The notes: generated by a model from the sequence alone, not told the origin. A DNA stretch of 34,206 nucleotides from a bacterium (GCA_035308905.1 DATGFS010000070.1:1-34206), one strand, 5' to 3'. Shown: positions 9,902 through 18,393, counted from the stretch's first letter. Numbers and translations are program-made.

Positions 9902-10261
9902 ATGGAGCTTGAAGTGGCAGTGCGCACCAACGGCAACGTGACCGTCGTCGACGTGTCGGGCGAGGTGGATCTCTACACCGCGCCGCGCCTCGAGGAGGCC
10001 CTCGCCAAGGCGTCGGGGCGCACGCCGCCGTTGATCGTCGTCAACCTCGGCAAGACCACGTACCTCGACAGCACCGCGCTGCGCGTGCTGACGGCCGTCT
10101 TCAAGCGCGTGCGCGAGCGGCAGGGGGAGATGGCGATCGCCGAGGTGCAGCCGAAGATCGCCAAACTCTTCACCCTGACGGGACTCGATCAGGTGCTGCC
10201 GCTCTGCCCGACCGAGCGCGAGGCGCTCGACAAGGTCCATCACCCGCCGGCCGGCACGTAG
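9902..10261 (+). CDS. STAS-domain anti-sigma factor antagonist
   Basis: A 119-aa single STAS domain of the SpoIIAA/RsbV type. In partner-switching systems the unphosphorylated protein binds an anti-sigma kinase and frees a sigma factor or other effector; phosphorylation of a conserved Ser turns it off. The family pattern is clear: VVDVSGEVDLYTAPRLEEAL, then LIVVNLGKTTYLDSTALRVL, with the probable phosphorylation site at Ser57 in DST (56-58), and a C-terminal LFTLTGLDQVLPL. The ATG at 9902 has TGGAGG upstream. The next gene, 36 bases downstream, encodes a PP2C phosphatase that could dephosphorylate it. No RsbW/SpoIIAB-type kinase gene lies in the window. Confidence 0.9.
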   Translation: MELEVAVRTNGNVTVVDVSGEVDLYTAPRLEEALAKASGRTPPLIVVNLGKTTYLDSTALRVLTAVFKRVRERQGEMAIAEVQPKIAKLFTLTGLDQVLPLCPTEREALDKVHHPPAGT

Positions 10262-10297
10262 CAGCGTCCGCCGGACCGTCCGCCGGGCGACTCGACA

Positions 10298-12586
10298 ATG
10301 AGGCGACGGACCAGGATCCGCGGTAAGATCGCCGCGGTGATCCTGATCTGCATGATTCCGGTCCTCGTTCTCGCGGTTGTGCTCTACGCCGAGCGCAACG
10401 CGGACCGCCGCAGCACCGTCGTGCGGACCCAGGAAGATCTTGCCCGCGCGCTCGCGGAAGACGTGAACACGTTTTTCGCGACGGCGGTGCACACCGAGCG
10501 CGTGGCCGGCGCGGCGGTGACCGCGCAGCCCTATCCGGTGAGCGGGATCGCGCAGCTCTTTGCCGCGATCCGCCGCGGCGAGCCGGGTTTTCTCCGTCTC
10601 ACGCTCGCCGATCCCGAGGGCCGGGTGGAGGCGGGCGATCCCCCGTCGCCGCCGAGGGCGCGCCTCAGCGGTCAGGCATTTGACCTGGTCCGAGGCGGCG
10701 CCCCATGGGCCGTCGGGCCGCCGCGCCTCTCGGCGGGCCGCCCGGTGGTGGAAGTCGCCGCGGCGATCACGAACGGCGGCGTCGCTGCCGCGATCGTGGA
10801 CGGGGTCGTCGACCTGACGCTGCTCCCGGCGTCCGCGCCGACGGCGGCCACGCCCGAGGCGGACGCGGTCGTGCTCGACGGCGCCGGCTCCATCATGTTC
10901 GACCTGCGCGCCGGCGCGCGTCCGGCGGAGCCGCTGCGCGCGGTTCCCGCCGTAGCGGCCGCCCTGCAAGGGCGCATCGGCTACATCGAGGCGTACGTGG
11001 ATCCCACCACCCGCGCCCGGGACATCGGCGCGGCGGTGCCGATCTCGTCCCTCGGCTGGGCCGCGGTCGTCCTCGTGCCGGAATCGTCCGCCTACGAGCC
11101 GGTCAGGCGGGAAACGCTGACCGAGGCGATCTGGCTGATAGCCTACGTCACCCTTGGGCTCGGGCTCGCGTGGGTGCTGGGCGGCGAGTTGAGCGCGCCG
11201 ATTCAGGCGCTCGCACGCGCCGCGGCGCGGGTGGGCCGCGGCGAGGTCGGCTATCGCGTGCCGGTGCGGCGCACGGACGAGCTCGGCGATCTGGCCGCGG
11301 CCTTCAATGAGATGAGCGCGCAGCTCGAGCGATCCGTCGCCGAGATGAGCGCGGTGCAGGGCGTGAGCGACGTTGCGCTCTCGACCGTGCGGCTGAACGA
11401 ACTGCTGCCCCCGCTCGTCCAGCGCATCGTGGCGGCGCTCGGCGGCGACAGCGGCGCGATCTGGTTCGTCGACGACACGACCGGCGAACTCGTCTTGCCG
11501 GAGGCGTTCGGCGGAATTCCCGGAACCGCGCGGCGCCTGCCGCCTGGGGAAGGCCTCGCGGGGCGCACCGCGCAGGGGTACCGCGCCGTGCAGACAGTGG
11601 ATGTCGAAGCCCTTCGGGCGGTCGACCCCGATCTCGCCGCCCACGACGTCCAGGCCGCGCTCAGCGTGCCGCTCCGCGCCGGCGGCCAGACGATCGGGGT
11701 GATGCAGGTGTTCTCGCGCAGGCCGCGCGAGTTCGGACCGGCGGAGATCCGGCTCGTCGAGACGTTCGCCGACCGCGTGGCCCTCGCGGTCGGCAACGCG
11801 CGGACCTACCAGCAGCAGCAGGAGATCGGGCGGATCATCCAGCACGCGCTCATGCCGGCGCCGAGCGTCCGTCTCCCGGGCCTCGCGGTGGCCGGCCGCT
11901 ATCAGCCGAGCCGCGAAGTCGGCGGCGACTTCTACGCCGTGCTGCCGCTCGCCGACGGGCGCGTGGGCCTCGCCATCGCCGACGTGGCCGGGAAGGGCAT
12001 TCCCGCCGCCACGCTCGCCGCGCGGACACGCTACCTGCTCGAGGCGCTTGCGTTCGACGGCCGCGATCCCGCCGACGTGCTCGCGCGGCTCAACGCCGCG
12101 CTGGTCCGCGATTCGGCGACGTCGCTGTTCGTGAGCCTGTTCTACGGCGTGGTCGCGCCCGCCGCCGGGATCTTCCGGTTCGCCAGCGCGGGGCACGTGC
12201 CGCCGGTGCTGCTGCGCGCCGACGCGCCCGACGCGGCGCTCCTCGACGTCACCGGCCTGCTGCTCGGTATTCTGCCGGAGGCGCGGTACGTGTCGCACGA
12301 GACGGCCGTCGGCCCCGGCGACCTGATCGCGCTGTACACCGACGGGCTGACGGAGGCGCGCCGCGCGGACGGCGAACAGTTCGGCGAGCCGCGCCTGGCT
12401 GCGGCCGTTACGGCGGCGCGGGACGGGACCGCGGAGGACATCGCCGACGCGGTGATGCGCGCCGTCGCGGACTGGGCGGGCACGGGCCCGCGCGATGACC
12501 GCGCGCTCGCGGTAGTGCGCCTGCTTCCGGTCGAGGCGCAGGCCGCGGCGGGACCGGCGGGCCGGACCACCACGGTCGTCCCGTAG
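10298..12586 (+). CDS. Membrane-bound SpoIIE/RsbU-type PP2C phosphatase with Cache, HAMP and GAF
   Basis: A 762-aa sensor phosphatase. A first membrane helix (about 11-29) and an extracytoplasmic Cache-like sensor (about 35-265) lead to a second helix (about 276-294), HAMP (SAPIQALARAAARVGRGEVG, about 298-350), a GAF domain (about 365-505) and a C-terminal PP2C domain of the SpoIIE type. The phosphatase motifs are VGGDFYAV near 541, IADVAGKG, SAGHVPPVLL, YTDGLTEARR and GPRDDRALAVV near 730; their Asp residues bind the metals. The obvious substrate is the phospho-STAS protein just upstream. The ATG at 10298 has no clear ribosome site. It ends four bases from the convergent menA stop. The signal sensed is unknown. 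Confidence 0.92.
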   Translation: MRRRTRIRGKIAAVILICMIPVLVLAVVLYAERNADRRSTVVRTQEDLARALAEDVNTFFATAVHTERVAGAAVTAQPYPVSGIAQLFAAIRRGEPGFLRLTLADPEGRVEAGDPPSPPRARLSGQAFDLVRGGAPWAVGPPRLSAGRPVVEVAAAITNGGVAAAIVDGVVDLTLLPASAPTAATPEADAVVLDGAGSIMFDLRAGARPAEPLRAVPAVAAALQGRIGYIEAYVDPTTRARDIGAAVPISSLGWAAVVLVPESSAYEPVRRETLTEAIWLIAYVTLGLGLAWVLGGELSAPIQALARAAARVGRGEVGYRVPVRRTDELGDLAAAFNEMSAQLERSVAEMSAVQGVSDVALSTVRLNELLPPLVQRIVAALGGDSGAIWFVDDTTGELVLPEAFGGIPGTARRLPPGEGLAGRTAQGYRAVQTVDVEALRAVDPDLAAHDVQAALSVPLRAGGQTIGVMQVFSRRPREFGPAEIRLVETFADRVALAVGNARTYQQQQEIGRIIQHALMPAPSVRLPGLAVAGRYQPSREVGGDFYAVLPLADGRVGLAIADVAGKGIPAATLAARTRYLLEALAFDGRDPADVLARLNAALVRDSATSLFVSLFYGVVAPAAGIFRFASAGHVPPVLLRADAPDAALLDVTGLLLGILPEARYVSHETAVGPGDLIALYTDGLTEARRADGEQFGEPRLAAAVTAARDGTAEDIADAVMRAVADWAGTGPRDDRALAVVRLLPVEAQAAAGPAGRTTTVVP

Positions 12587-12590
12587 CGGC

Positions 12591-13514
12591 TCAGCGCGGT
12601 CCCGCCAGCAGCAGCGCGGCGGCGACCAACAACCCCGTGCGCTGGTGCAGCTTGGCTGTGCCGCGGAGCGCCTCGGTCAGCACGACCGGATCGGTGTCGC
12701 GGCCGACGCGCCGGCAAAGCGCCGCGGCCGCCGGCGCCGTGAGGAGACCGGCCAGCGCGAGCGGCGGCAGCCCCCGAAAAACCACCGCCGCGGCAATCGC
12801 GGCGTAGGCCGTCCCCACGAGCGCGATGTACTCCGCACGCGTCGCGCGTTCGCCGATCAGGGTGGCGAACGTGCGCTTCCCGCTCCGGCCGTCGGCGTCC
12901 AGGTCGCGCAGGTTGTTGACGACCAGCACCGCCGTCACGAGCGCGGCCATCGGCAGCGAGACCCACCAGGCGCCGGCGCCGAGGGCGCGGACCTGCACGA
13001 AATATGCCCCCAACACGATCACGGGGCCCATGAAGATGAAGACGACCAGGTCCCCGAGTCCGATGTAGCCTAGGGGCAGCGGGCCGCCGGTATACGCGTA
13101 GCCGGCGAGCACGCTCAGGATCCCGGCCACGAGCACCGGCCATCCGGCGACGGCGACGAGGCAAAGGCCGAGCGCGCTGCCGGCCGCGAACAGCGCCAGG
13201 CCGCCGGCGAGCACCGCGCCGGGGGCCAGCAGACCGTGCTGGATGAGACCGCCCGGGCCGACCGACGCGCCGTTGTCGACGCCGCGCGCGAAGTCGTAGT
13301 AGTCGTTGACCATGTTGGTGCCGGCCTGGATGGCGACGGCCCCGCCGAGCGCGGCGAGGAAGATCAATGGATCGAAGTGCCCGTCCCGCGCGGCCGCGGC
13401 GGTCCCCGCAACCACCGGCGTGACCGAGGCGGTCAGCGAGTAGGGCCGCGTCGCGCGCCACCACAGCGCGAGGCGCCCCGGCGTCGGTGACACGACGGCC
13501 GGCGTGGAAGACAT
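12591..13514 (-). CDS. menA: 1,4-dihydroxy-2-naphthoate prenyltransferase (MenA)
   Basis: A 307-aa membrane prenyltransferase of the UbiA superfamily that attaches the polyprenyl chain to dihydroxynaphthoate in menaquinone synthesis. About eight hydrophobic helices are visible. The first Asp-rich motif, GTNMVNDYYDFARGVDN, and the second, VNNLRDLDADGRSGKRTFA, have the spacing and KRT ending typical of MenA as opposed to UbiA. The ATG at 13514 gives a usual MenA length; an open frame upstream only shadows the permease gene. A GC-rich hairpin lies directly before the ATG where a Shine-Dalgarno would be. It follows the ABC-transporter operon by 29 bases and may be cotranscribed with it. No other men gene is in the window. 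Confidence 0.88.
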   Translation of the reverse strand: MSSTPAVVSPTPGRLALWWRATRPYSLTASVTPVVAGTAAAARDGHFDPLIFLAALGGAVAIQAGTNMVNDYYDFARGVDNGASVGPGGLIQHGLLAPGAVLAGGLALFAAGSALGLCLVAVAGWPVLVAGILSVLAGYAYTGGPLPLGYIGLGDLVVFIFMGPVIVLGAYFVQVRALGAGAWWVSLPMAALVTAVLVVNNLRDLDADGRSGKRTFATLIGERATRAEYIALVGTAYAAIAAAVVFRGLPPLALAGLLTAPAAAALCRRVGRDTDPVVLTEALRGTAKLHQRTGLLVAAALLLAGPR

Positions 13515-13539
13515 GGTGGGCGGCCGCTTGTCGGCCGGC
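13512..13539 (-). repeat. Copy D of dispersed hairpin/ACCATG element
   Basis: On the minus strand this reads GCCGGCCG, five bases (ACAAG), CGGCCGCC, C, then ACCATG. The ATG is the menA start codon. It matches the copy before pheS at 24 of 28 positions and shares its 8-5-8 stem geometry with one stem mismatch. It occupies the region where the menA ribosome site should be. Confidence 0.5.
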
Positions 13540-13543
13540 GGAG

Positions 13544-14299
13544 TCACGCCCGCCAGGGCAGCACCCGCCGCTCCAGCCAATCGAGCGCGGCGGTGGCGAT
13601 CCAGCCGAGCGCCGCGGTCACGAGCAGCCCGGCAAACATCACGTCGATCGCGAAGATCTGGTACGCGCGCCAAATCAGGTGGCCGATGCCGGCGTCCGAG
13701 CCGAGCAGCTCGGCGCCGACGATCACGATCAACGCGAACCCCATGCCGAGCTTGAGCCCCGTGAAGATCGACGGCAGCGCCCCCGGGAGCGCCACGGTCG
13801 CAAACACCGCGGATCCGCGCGCGCCGTACGCGCGCGCGATGCGCATGTAGGCCTCGTCGAGACCGAGGACGCCGGCCATGGTGTTGAGCAGCACGAGGAA
13901 GAAGATGCTGAGCGCGACGATGCTGAGCTTCGACGCCTCGCCGATGCCGAGATAGAAAATGATCAGCGGGTAGACGGCGATCTTGGGGATCGGATAGATG
14001 GCCGAGACGAGCGGCATGAGGGCGGCGCGCACGGACCGGCTCAGGCCCATCGACAGGCCGACGGCGACCGCCGGCACGGCGCCGAGGAGGAAGCCGAGCA
14101 CGATGCGCTGCACGCTCACGGCCACGTTGTAGGGCAGTTCGCCGGTCCGCGTCATGGCGGCGACCGTTCCCAGCACCGTGCTCGGCGCCGGGACGTAGCG
14201 GGCGTCGAGCACGCCGGCGCGGCTCAGGCCTTCCCAGAGCGCCAGCAGCGCGATCGGCGACAGGACGGCGAGGACGCGGTCCGCGGCGCGTCCCTTCAC
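13544..14299 (-). CDS. ABC transporter permease (SsuC/TauC family)
   Basis: A 251-aa inner-membrane permease of the sulfonate/nitrate/taurine importer family. Six or so helices are visible, beginning VLAVLSPIALLALWEGL; the family features YVPAPSTVLGT and the cytoplasmic EAA loop (MRIARAYGARGSAVFATVALPGALPSIFTGLK) are present, followed by VGAELLGSDAGIGHLIW. The start overlaps the ATPase stop as ATGA (14296-14299). With the ATPase and binding protein it forms a complete importer. The substrate cannot be read from sequence; families of this type carry sulfonates, taurine, thiamine precursors, riboflavin and others. Confidence 0.92.
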   Translation of the reverse strand: MKGRAADRVLAVLSPIALLALWEGLSRAGVLDARYVPAPSTVLGTVAAMTRTGELPYNVAVSVQRIVLGFLLGAVPAVAVGLSMGLSRSVRAALMPLVSAIYPIPKIAVYPLIIFYLGIGEASKLSIVALSIFFLVLLNTMAGVLGLDEAYMRIARAYGARGSAVFATVALPGALPSIFTGLKLGMGFALIVIVGAELLGSDAGIGHLIWRAYQIFAIDVMFAGLLVTAALGWIATAALDWLERRVLPWRA

Positions 14300-15093
14300 G
14301 GGGCCGGCCTCTCAATCTCGGTCTCGAGATCGTCCCACAGGCGTGCCGTGAAGGTCCCGTAGGCCGGATCCCGGCGGACCTCGCGGTACCCGCGGGGACG
14401 CGGCAGCGGAACGGGGATATCCGCCTTGATCCGGCCCGGCCGGGCGCTCATGACCAGCACCCGGTCGGCCAGGCGCGCAGCCTCGTCGAGGCTGTGGGTC
14501 ACGAACAGAATGGTGGGCCGCTGCTCCTGCCAGAGCGTCAGCAGCTGGTCTTGCAGCACCAGGCGCGTCTGCTCGTCCAGGCTCGCGAACGGCTCGTCCA
14601 TCAGCAGCACGGCCGGGTCGGACGCGAGCGCGCGGGCGATGCTGACGCGCTGGCGCATACCTTCCGAGAGTTGCCGCGGATACGCGTCGCGGAACGCCCA
14701 GAGGCCGACGCGGCGGAGCTCGGCTTCCGCCCGCCGGGCGCGCTCCGGGCGGGGGATCCCGAGCATGCGCAGACCGTAGTCGACGTTGCCGAGCACCGTC
14801 ATCCACGGAAAGGTGCAGATGCCCTGAAACACCACCGCGGAAGCGAGCCGCCCCGGCTGCGCGGGTGGCACCGCGACCGTCCCGCCCGTCGGCCGCAGCA
14901 GGCCGGCCAGGATATGGAGCAGGGTCGTCTTGCCGCAGCCCGACGGTCCGATCAGCGCGCAGAATTCCCCGGGCGCGATCCGCAGCGACACCTCCCGTAG
15001 CGCGAGGATCTCCCCGCGGTCGGTGCGGTAAGCGTGCGTGACCGCGGACGCCGCGAGCGCGGCGTCCCGCTGCGCGAGGACCGCCGCCTTCAT
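14296..15093 (-). CDS. ABC transporter ATPase (SsuB/TauB family)
   Basis: The 265-aa ATP-hydrolysing subunit of the same importer. Walker A is GPSGCGKTT (near residue 49), the Q-loop lies in [13 protein letters not shown], the ABC signature is a slightly altered LSEGMRQR (usual form LSGGMRQR), Walker B is [13 protein letters not shown] and the switch His is in FVTHSLDEA. It should sit on the inner membrane face as a homodimer. Start and stop overlap both neighbours by four bases, so the operon is tightly coupled. An N-terminal stretch of about 14 residues precedes the domain. Confidence 0.93.
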   Translation of the reverse strand: MKAAVLAQRDAALAASAVTHAYRTDRGEILALREVSLRIAPGEFCALIGPSGCGKTTLLHILAGLLRPTGGTVAVPPAQPGRLASAVVFQGICTFPWMTVLGNVDYGLRMLGIPRPERARRAEAELRRVGLWAFRDAYPRQLSEGMRQRVSIARALASDPAVLLMDEPFASLDEQTRLVLQDQLLTLWQEQRPTILFVTHSLDEAARLADRVLVMSARPGRIKADIPVPLPRPRGYREVRRDPAYGTFTARLWDDLETEIERPAP

Positions 15094-16133
15094 GGCGACG
15101 GCGTAAACGGTCCCGCGAGCGCGAGCGCCCGCCGTACGAAGGAGGTGTCGACGTAGGCCCGCGGCGGCAGCGGCCGCGTGTAGGTGAGCTCGCCGCGCGT
15201 TCGGAAGAACTCCTCGAGCCGCACGAAGTCGTTAAAGTTCAACTCCCCGTTCGGTTCGTAGTACGGCCGCCGCGCCCGCAGCACGACGTCCGCGGGCACG
15301 CCGGTGTACTTCTGAATGATGCGGGCCACGTCGGGCCGGCGGAAGCCGCCGCCGGAGAGATCGCGGCACGCGCGCAGCCAGGCGACCATGAATCCCACCG
15401 CGTGGTCGGGGTGGCTGCGCATGAACTCGCCGCCGAAGTACGCCGCGGTGACCTGGACGCCGTTGATGAAGTCGTCGCTCAGCACGGCGATCTGCCCGCG
15501 GTCCTCCGCGAGCGTGGCGAGCGGCTCGCCGAGGAGGCCGGCCGCGATCGCGCCGTTGGCCAGCGCCGCCGGCACGTCCGGAAAGTTCACCTCCACCGGC
15601 TGGATGTCGGCGAGCGTCAGCCCGCCGCGCAGCATCGCCGCGTTCAGCCAGAACTCGGTCGCGGATCCGAGCACGTTGACCGACACTCGCTTGCCGCGGA
15701 GGTCGCGCACGGCGCGGATCTCTCCCGCATCGTGCGCCCGGCGGCTCACCACAAGCGGCGTGCTCACCGGCGGGCGCTCGAGATGGACCGGGCCGACGAC
15801 CTTGAAATCGAGGCCGCGCGCCGCGGCGTTGAAGACGCCGGCGCCCAGTCCGCCGATCACGGCCTCGGCGCGTCCGCTCGCGAGCACCACGAACGCGGAG
15901 GTGCCCCCCGGCGTGCTGATCAGCTCCACGTCCAGCCCTTCCCGCGTGAAGTAGCCGCGCTCAATCGCGACGTACAGCGGGGCGAAGATGAGCACCGGAA
16001 CGTGCACCACGCGGATGTGCAGGGCCGGTCGTGTCTGCCCGCGCGCCGGCGCGGGCGCCGCCAGCCGCCCGGCGGCGCCGCCCAATGACGATAGGCTGAG
16101 CGCGAGCGTCAACATGGTCCGCCGGCTCATCAT
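15090..16133 (-). CDS. ABC transporter substrate-binding protein (NMT1/SsuA/TauA type)
   Basis: A 347-aa exported periplasmic-type binding protein. The N-terminus MMSRRTMLTLALSLSSLGGA is a signal peptide; the twin Arg of SRRTML resembles a Tat signal but the hydrophobic core also suits Sec. The mature part shows the NMT1/SsuA pattern: VPVLIFAPLYVAIERGYF, GLDVELISTPGG, LRGKRVSVNVLGSATEFWLN and DFINGVQVTAAYFGGEFM. ATG 16133 overlaps the TetR stop as ATGA and has AAAGGAG eight bases upstream; ATG 16130 directly follows. The open frame to 16238 lies in the TetR gene. The ligand is unknown. Confidence 0.9.
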   Translation of the reverse strand: MMSRRTMLTLALSLSSLGGAAGRLAAPAPARGQTRPALHIRVVHVPVLIFAPLYVAIERGYFTREGLDVELISTPGGTSAFVVLASGRAEAVIGGLGAGVFNAAARGLDFKVVGPVHLERPPVSTPLVVSRRAHDAGEIRAVRDLRGKRVSVNVLGSATEFWLNAAMLRGGLTLADIQPVEVNFPDVPAALANGAIAAGLLGEPLATLAEDRGQIAVLSDDFINGVQVTAAYFGGEFMRSHPDHAVGFMVAWLRACRDLSGGGFRRPDVARIIQKYTGVPADVVLRARRPYYEPNGELNFNDFVRLEEFFRTRGELTYTRPLPPRAYVDTSFVRRALALAGPFTPSP

Positions 16134-16765
16134 GAGCCATTCTCCTTTCGCGCATCCGCCGCGCCGATGCTTCGGAGCAGCAGCACTCTGAGGTCTGGAA
16201 GCCGATCGGTCACGCGACCCTCGCCCGTGACCAGCCACTGCGTGATCACCTCGTTAAGCGTGCCGAGCCACGCCTGTGCGGCGAGCGCCGTGTTCTGGGA
16301 GGGGATCGCGCCCTCGACGACCGCGCGGTCGAGATGCCGTTGAATGACCTGGGCGAAGCGGCGATGGATGTCGAGACGTTTCTGCTCGAGGGCGGGGCTG
16401 AGCCCGACCGCTTCGACGAGCAGGATCTTCACCAAATCCCGCCGCGCCTCGGCCGTCTCCAAGACGACCCGGAGCGCGCTTTCGACCTTGCGGAGCGCCG
16501 TCGGCTCGTCGGCGATCGCCGCTTCGGCACCGGCTTCGACCACGCCGGCGACCGCGTCCATCAGCGTGAGAAACACGTCTTGCTTGCTCGAGAAGTAGTG
16601 GTAGAATGCGCCCTTCGACGTCGCCGACGCCGCCACGATGTCGTCGACTGTCGTGCCGTGGTAGCCTCGCTCGGCGAAGACCTCCATCGCGACGTGAAAC
16701 AGACGGTCCCGCGTCGCGGTCGCGGCCGCCGAGCGCCGGGGCCTCTGAGCTTCGCGAATGGACAT
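16130..16765 (-). CDS. TetR-family transcriptional regulator
   Basis: A 211-aa TetR/AcrR-type regulator. The DNA-binding helix-turn-helix lies at about residues 36-65 (TTVDDIVAASATSKGAFYHY followed by FSSKQDVF); the rest is a helical ligand-binding domain with the C-terminal WLGTLNEVITQWL segment. It is the first gene of a run in which each stop overlaps the next start: binding protein, ATPase, permease, then menA. A perfect 20-bp palindrome 10 bases upstream of the start is the probable operator, implying autorepression and control of the transporter operon. No Shine-Dalgarno is seen before the ATG and a -10-like box lies 5 bases from it, so the message may be leaderless. Confidence 0.92.
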   Translation of the reverse strand: MSIREAQRPRRSAAATATRDRLFHVAMEVFAERGYHGTTVDDIVAASATSKGAFYHYFSSKQDVFLTLMDAVAGVVEAGAEAAIADEPTALRKVESALRVVLETAEARRDLVKILLVEAVGLSPALEQKRLDIHRRFAQVIQRHLDRAVVEGAIPSQNTALAAQAWLGTLNEVITQWLVTGEGRVTDRLPDLRVLLLRSIGAADARKENGS

Positions 16766-16770
16766 GCCGG

Positions 16771-16777
16771 ATAATTA
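16771..16777 (-). promoter_or_regulatory. Candidate -10 box of the TetR gene, leaderless spacing
   Basis: On the minus strand TAATTAT ends five bases before the ATG at 16765. It is an AT-rich island in very GC-rich DNA and partly overlaps the operator. Transcription would start at or next to the A of the ATG. No good -35 box is seen. Confidence 0.35.
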
Positions 16778-16795
16778 GACCGACGCGTCGGTCTA
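16776..16795. promoter_or_regulatory. TetR operator, perfect 20-bp palindrome
   Basis: TAGACCGACGCGTCGGTCTA is identical to its reverse complement over all 20 bases. It lies 10 bases upstream of the TetR start and overlaps the presumed -10 region. Repressors of this family usually bind such palindromes beside their own gene, so autoregulation of the TetR-transporter operon is likely. Confidence 0.75.
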
Positions 16796-16934
16796 TCCTT
16801 TTCAGGGGTTCACCCGTGCGAGCCTCGCAGTCGGTCCGCGATTAGTCGATCCACGGGCCGAGGAGTCCAGCGACGCAATACGGAACATGACCACCCGCTG
16901 ACAACGATCGCGCCATGAGATTGGGGGGATCGAT

Positions 16935-18329
16935 GTGCGCCGCCGCCAGAGTCGTACCTCATCACGGCCGTCTGGCAAGACCCAGGCTCGCGCGAGGACG
17001 GCCGCCCGCCCCGCGGCCGGCGCGGCGGCGAAGCGCCGCGAGGGCAGGGTGATCGGTCGCGGCGCGCCGTCGAGCAATGCCCAGCCGGTCGGAACGACAT
17101 CGGCGCTCGGTTTCGCGTTCGGCAATCCCCACCCGACGCCTGACGACTACAATACCCTCGATCCGAAAGACGTGTTCGCCGATGCCAACATCAAGTCGAC
17201 GCCGTCGCCGGAGCCGGTGCCTCCGCCGTGGCGGACGCCGCCCGTGCTGGCGTTCTCGGACGTGCTCGGCGCGGATATCCTCTCGCAGATTCAGCAGTCG
17301 GGGCGAATCGTGTTTCACGCGGTCGGCGACACCGGAGGGATCAAGCAGCCGTCCGACCAATTCGCGGTCGCGGACGCGATGAGCGCCGATCTCGCCGGTG
17401 CGACGTACGCGGCCGGGCGGCCGGCGTTCTTCTTCCATCTCGGCGACGTCGTCTATTACTACGGGCAGGAGCGCTACTACTACGACCAGTTCTACGATCC
17501 GTACCGGGACTACGACGCCCCAATTTTCGCCGTACCCGGGAACCACGACGGCGTCCTGTTTCCGGGCGAGCCGGTCAAATACTCCCTCGAACCGTTCTGC
17601 AATAATTTCTGCACGGCGACGTCGATGCACCATGTGGTCGCCCAGGGCTGCGCGCGGACGACGATGACGCAGCCCGGTGTCTACTTCACGCTCGACGCGC
17701 CGTTCGTGAAGATCATCGGGCTGTACTCGAACACGAGCGAAGGCGCGACGCAGGGGCTGATCAGCGGGCCGAAGGTGGGCCCGGCGCAGCTCGCGTTTCT
17801 GCAGAGCCAGCTGCAGACGGCGGCCGCCCAACGCGCGAAGAACGACCGGCGCGCTCTCGTCATCGCGGTGCACCATCCGCCCTTCACCGGCAGCGGGAGT
17901 CACACGCCGAATCCCGCGATGCTCGCCGATATCGACGCGGCATGTCAGAAGGCCGGCATCTATCCCGACGTCGTGCTCTCGGGCCACGCCCACCTCTACG
18001 AGCGATACACGCGGACGGTCGCCGGGCGGCAGATTCCATACGTGGTGGGCGGGAACGGCGGCTACTTCAACCTGTCGGGCTTCAAGCCGGGCGCCGGAGG
18101 GAAGCAGCCGAAACCGCCGGTGAAGGGAACGGACGCCGCCGGCAACCCGCTGACCTTGGAATCGTTCGCCGACAAGCTCTACGGGTACCTCAGGCTCACG
18201 GTCACTCCTGGGACGCTGTCCTGTGAGTTCGTGAGCGTGGACAAGGCCACCGGGAAGAAGACGGTCCCGGACGCGTTCAATCTCAATCTCGCCGCGCATC
18301 AGGTGACGTCCCGGCCGCGCGCATCGTGA
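16935..18329 (+). CDS. Metallophosphoesterase, purple acid phosphatase-like
   Basis: A 464-aa calcineurin-superfamily phosphoesterase. The metal-binding blocks appear in the order known from purple acid phosphatases: GDTGG (about 130), GDVVYYYG (about 169), GNHDG (about 202), AVHHPPF (about 312) and GHAHLYER (about 349). The block GDxxY has the Tyr that binds the iron in purple enzymes. The N-terminal 60 residues are basic and Ala/Arg-rich and do not look like a signal peptide, which is unusual for this family. A Tyr-rich stretch follows the second block. GTG 16935 has a GGGGGG run seven bases upstream; GTG 17049 is an alternative that removes the basic segment. The gene is divergent from the TetR gene and stands alone. 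The substrate is unknown. Confidence 0.85.
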   Translation: MRRRQSRTSSRPSGKTQARARTAARPAAGAAAKRREGRVIGRGAPSSNAQPVGTTSALGFAFGNPHPTPDDYNTLDPKDVFADANIKSTPSPEPVPPPWRTPPVLAFSDVLGADILSQIQQSGRIVFHAVGDTGGIKQPSDQFAVADAMSADLAGATYAAGRPAFFFHLGDVVYYYGQERYYYDQFYDPYRDYDAPIFAVPGNHDGVLFPGEPVKYSLEPFCNNFCTATSMHHVVAQGCARTTMTQPGVYFTLDAPFVKIIGLYSNTSEGATQGLISGPKVGPAQLAFLQSQLQTAAAQRAKNDRRALVIAVHHPPFTGSGSHTPNPAMLADIDAACQKAGIYPDVVLSGHAHLYERYTRTVAGRQIPYVVGGNGGYFNLSGFKPGAGGKQPKPPVKGTDAAGNPLTLESFADKLYGYLRLTVTPGTLSCEFVSVDKATGKKTVPDAFNLNLAAHQVTSRPRAS

Positions 18330-18393
18330 CGCGGACGCGGACACGTGTTTGTGAAACCCGTGCGGCCGGACGGGAGGCGGGCGCGGGTTGTCG

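Noticed and set aside
9587-12298. A 903-aa open frame on the minus strand opposite the SpoIIE-type phosphatase
   Set aside because: His/Arg/Gly-rich antisense shadow; the plus strand encodes a clear multi-domain protein.
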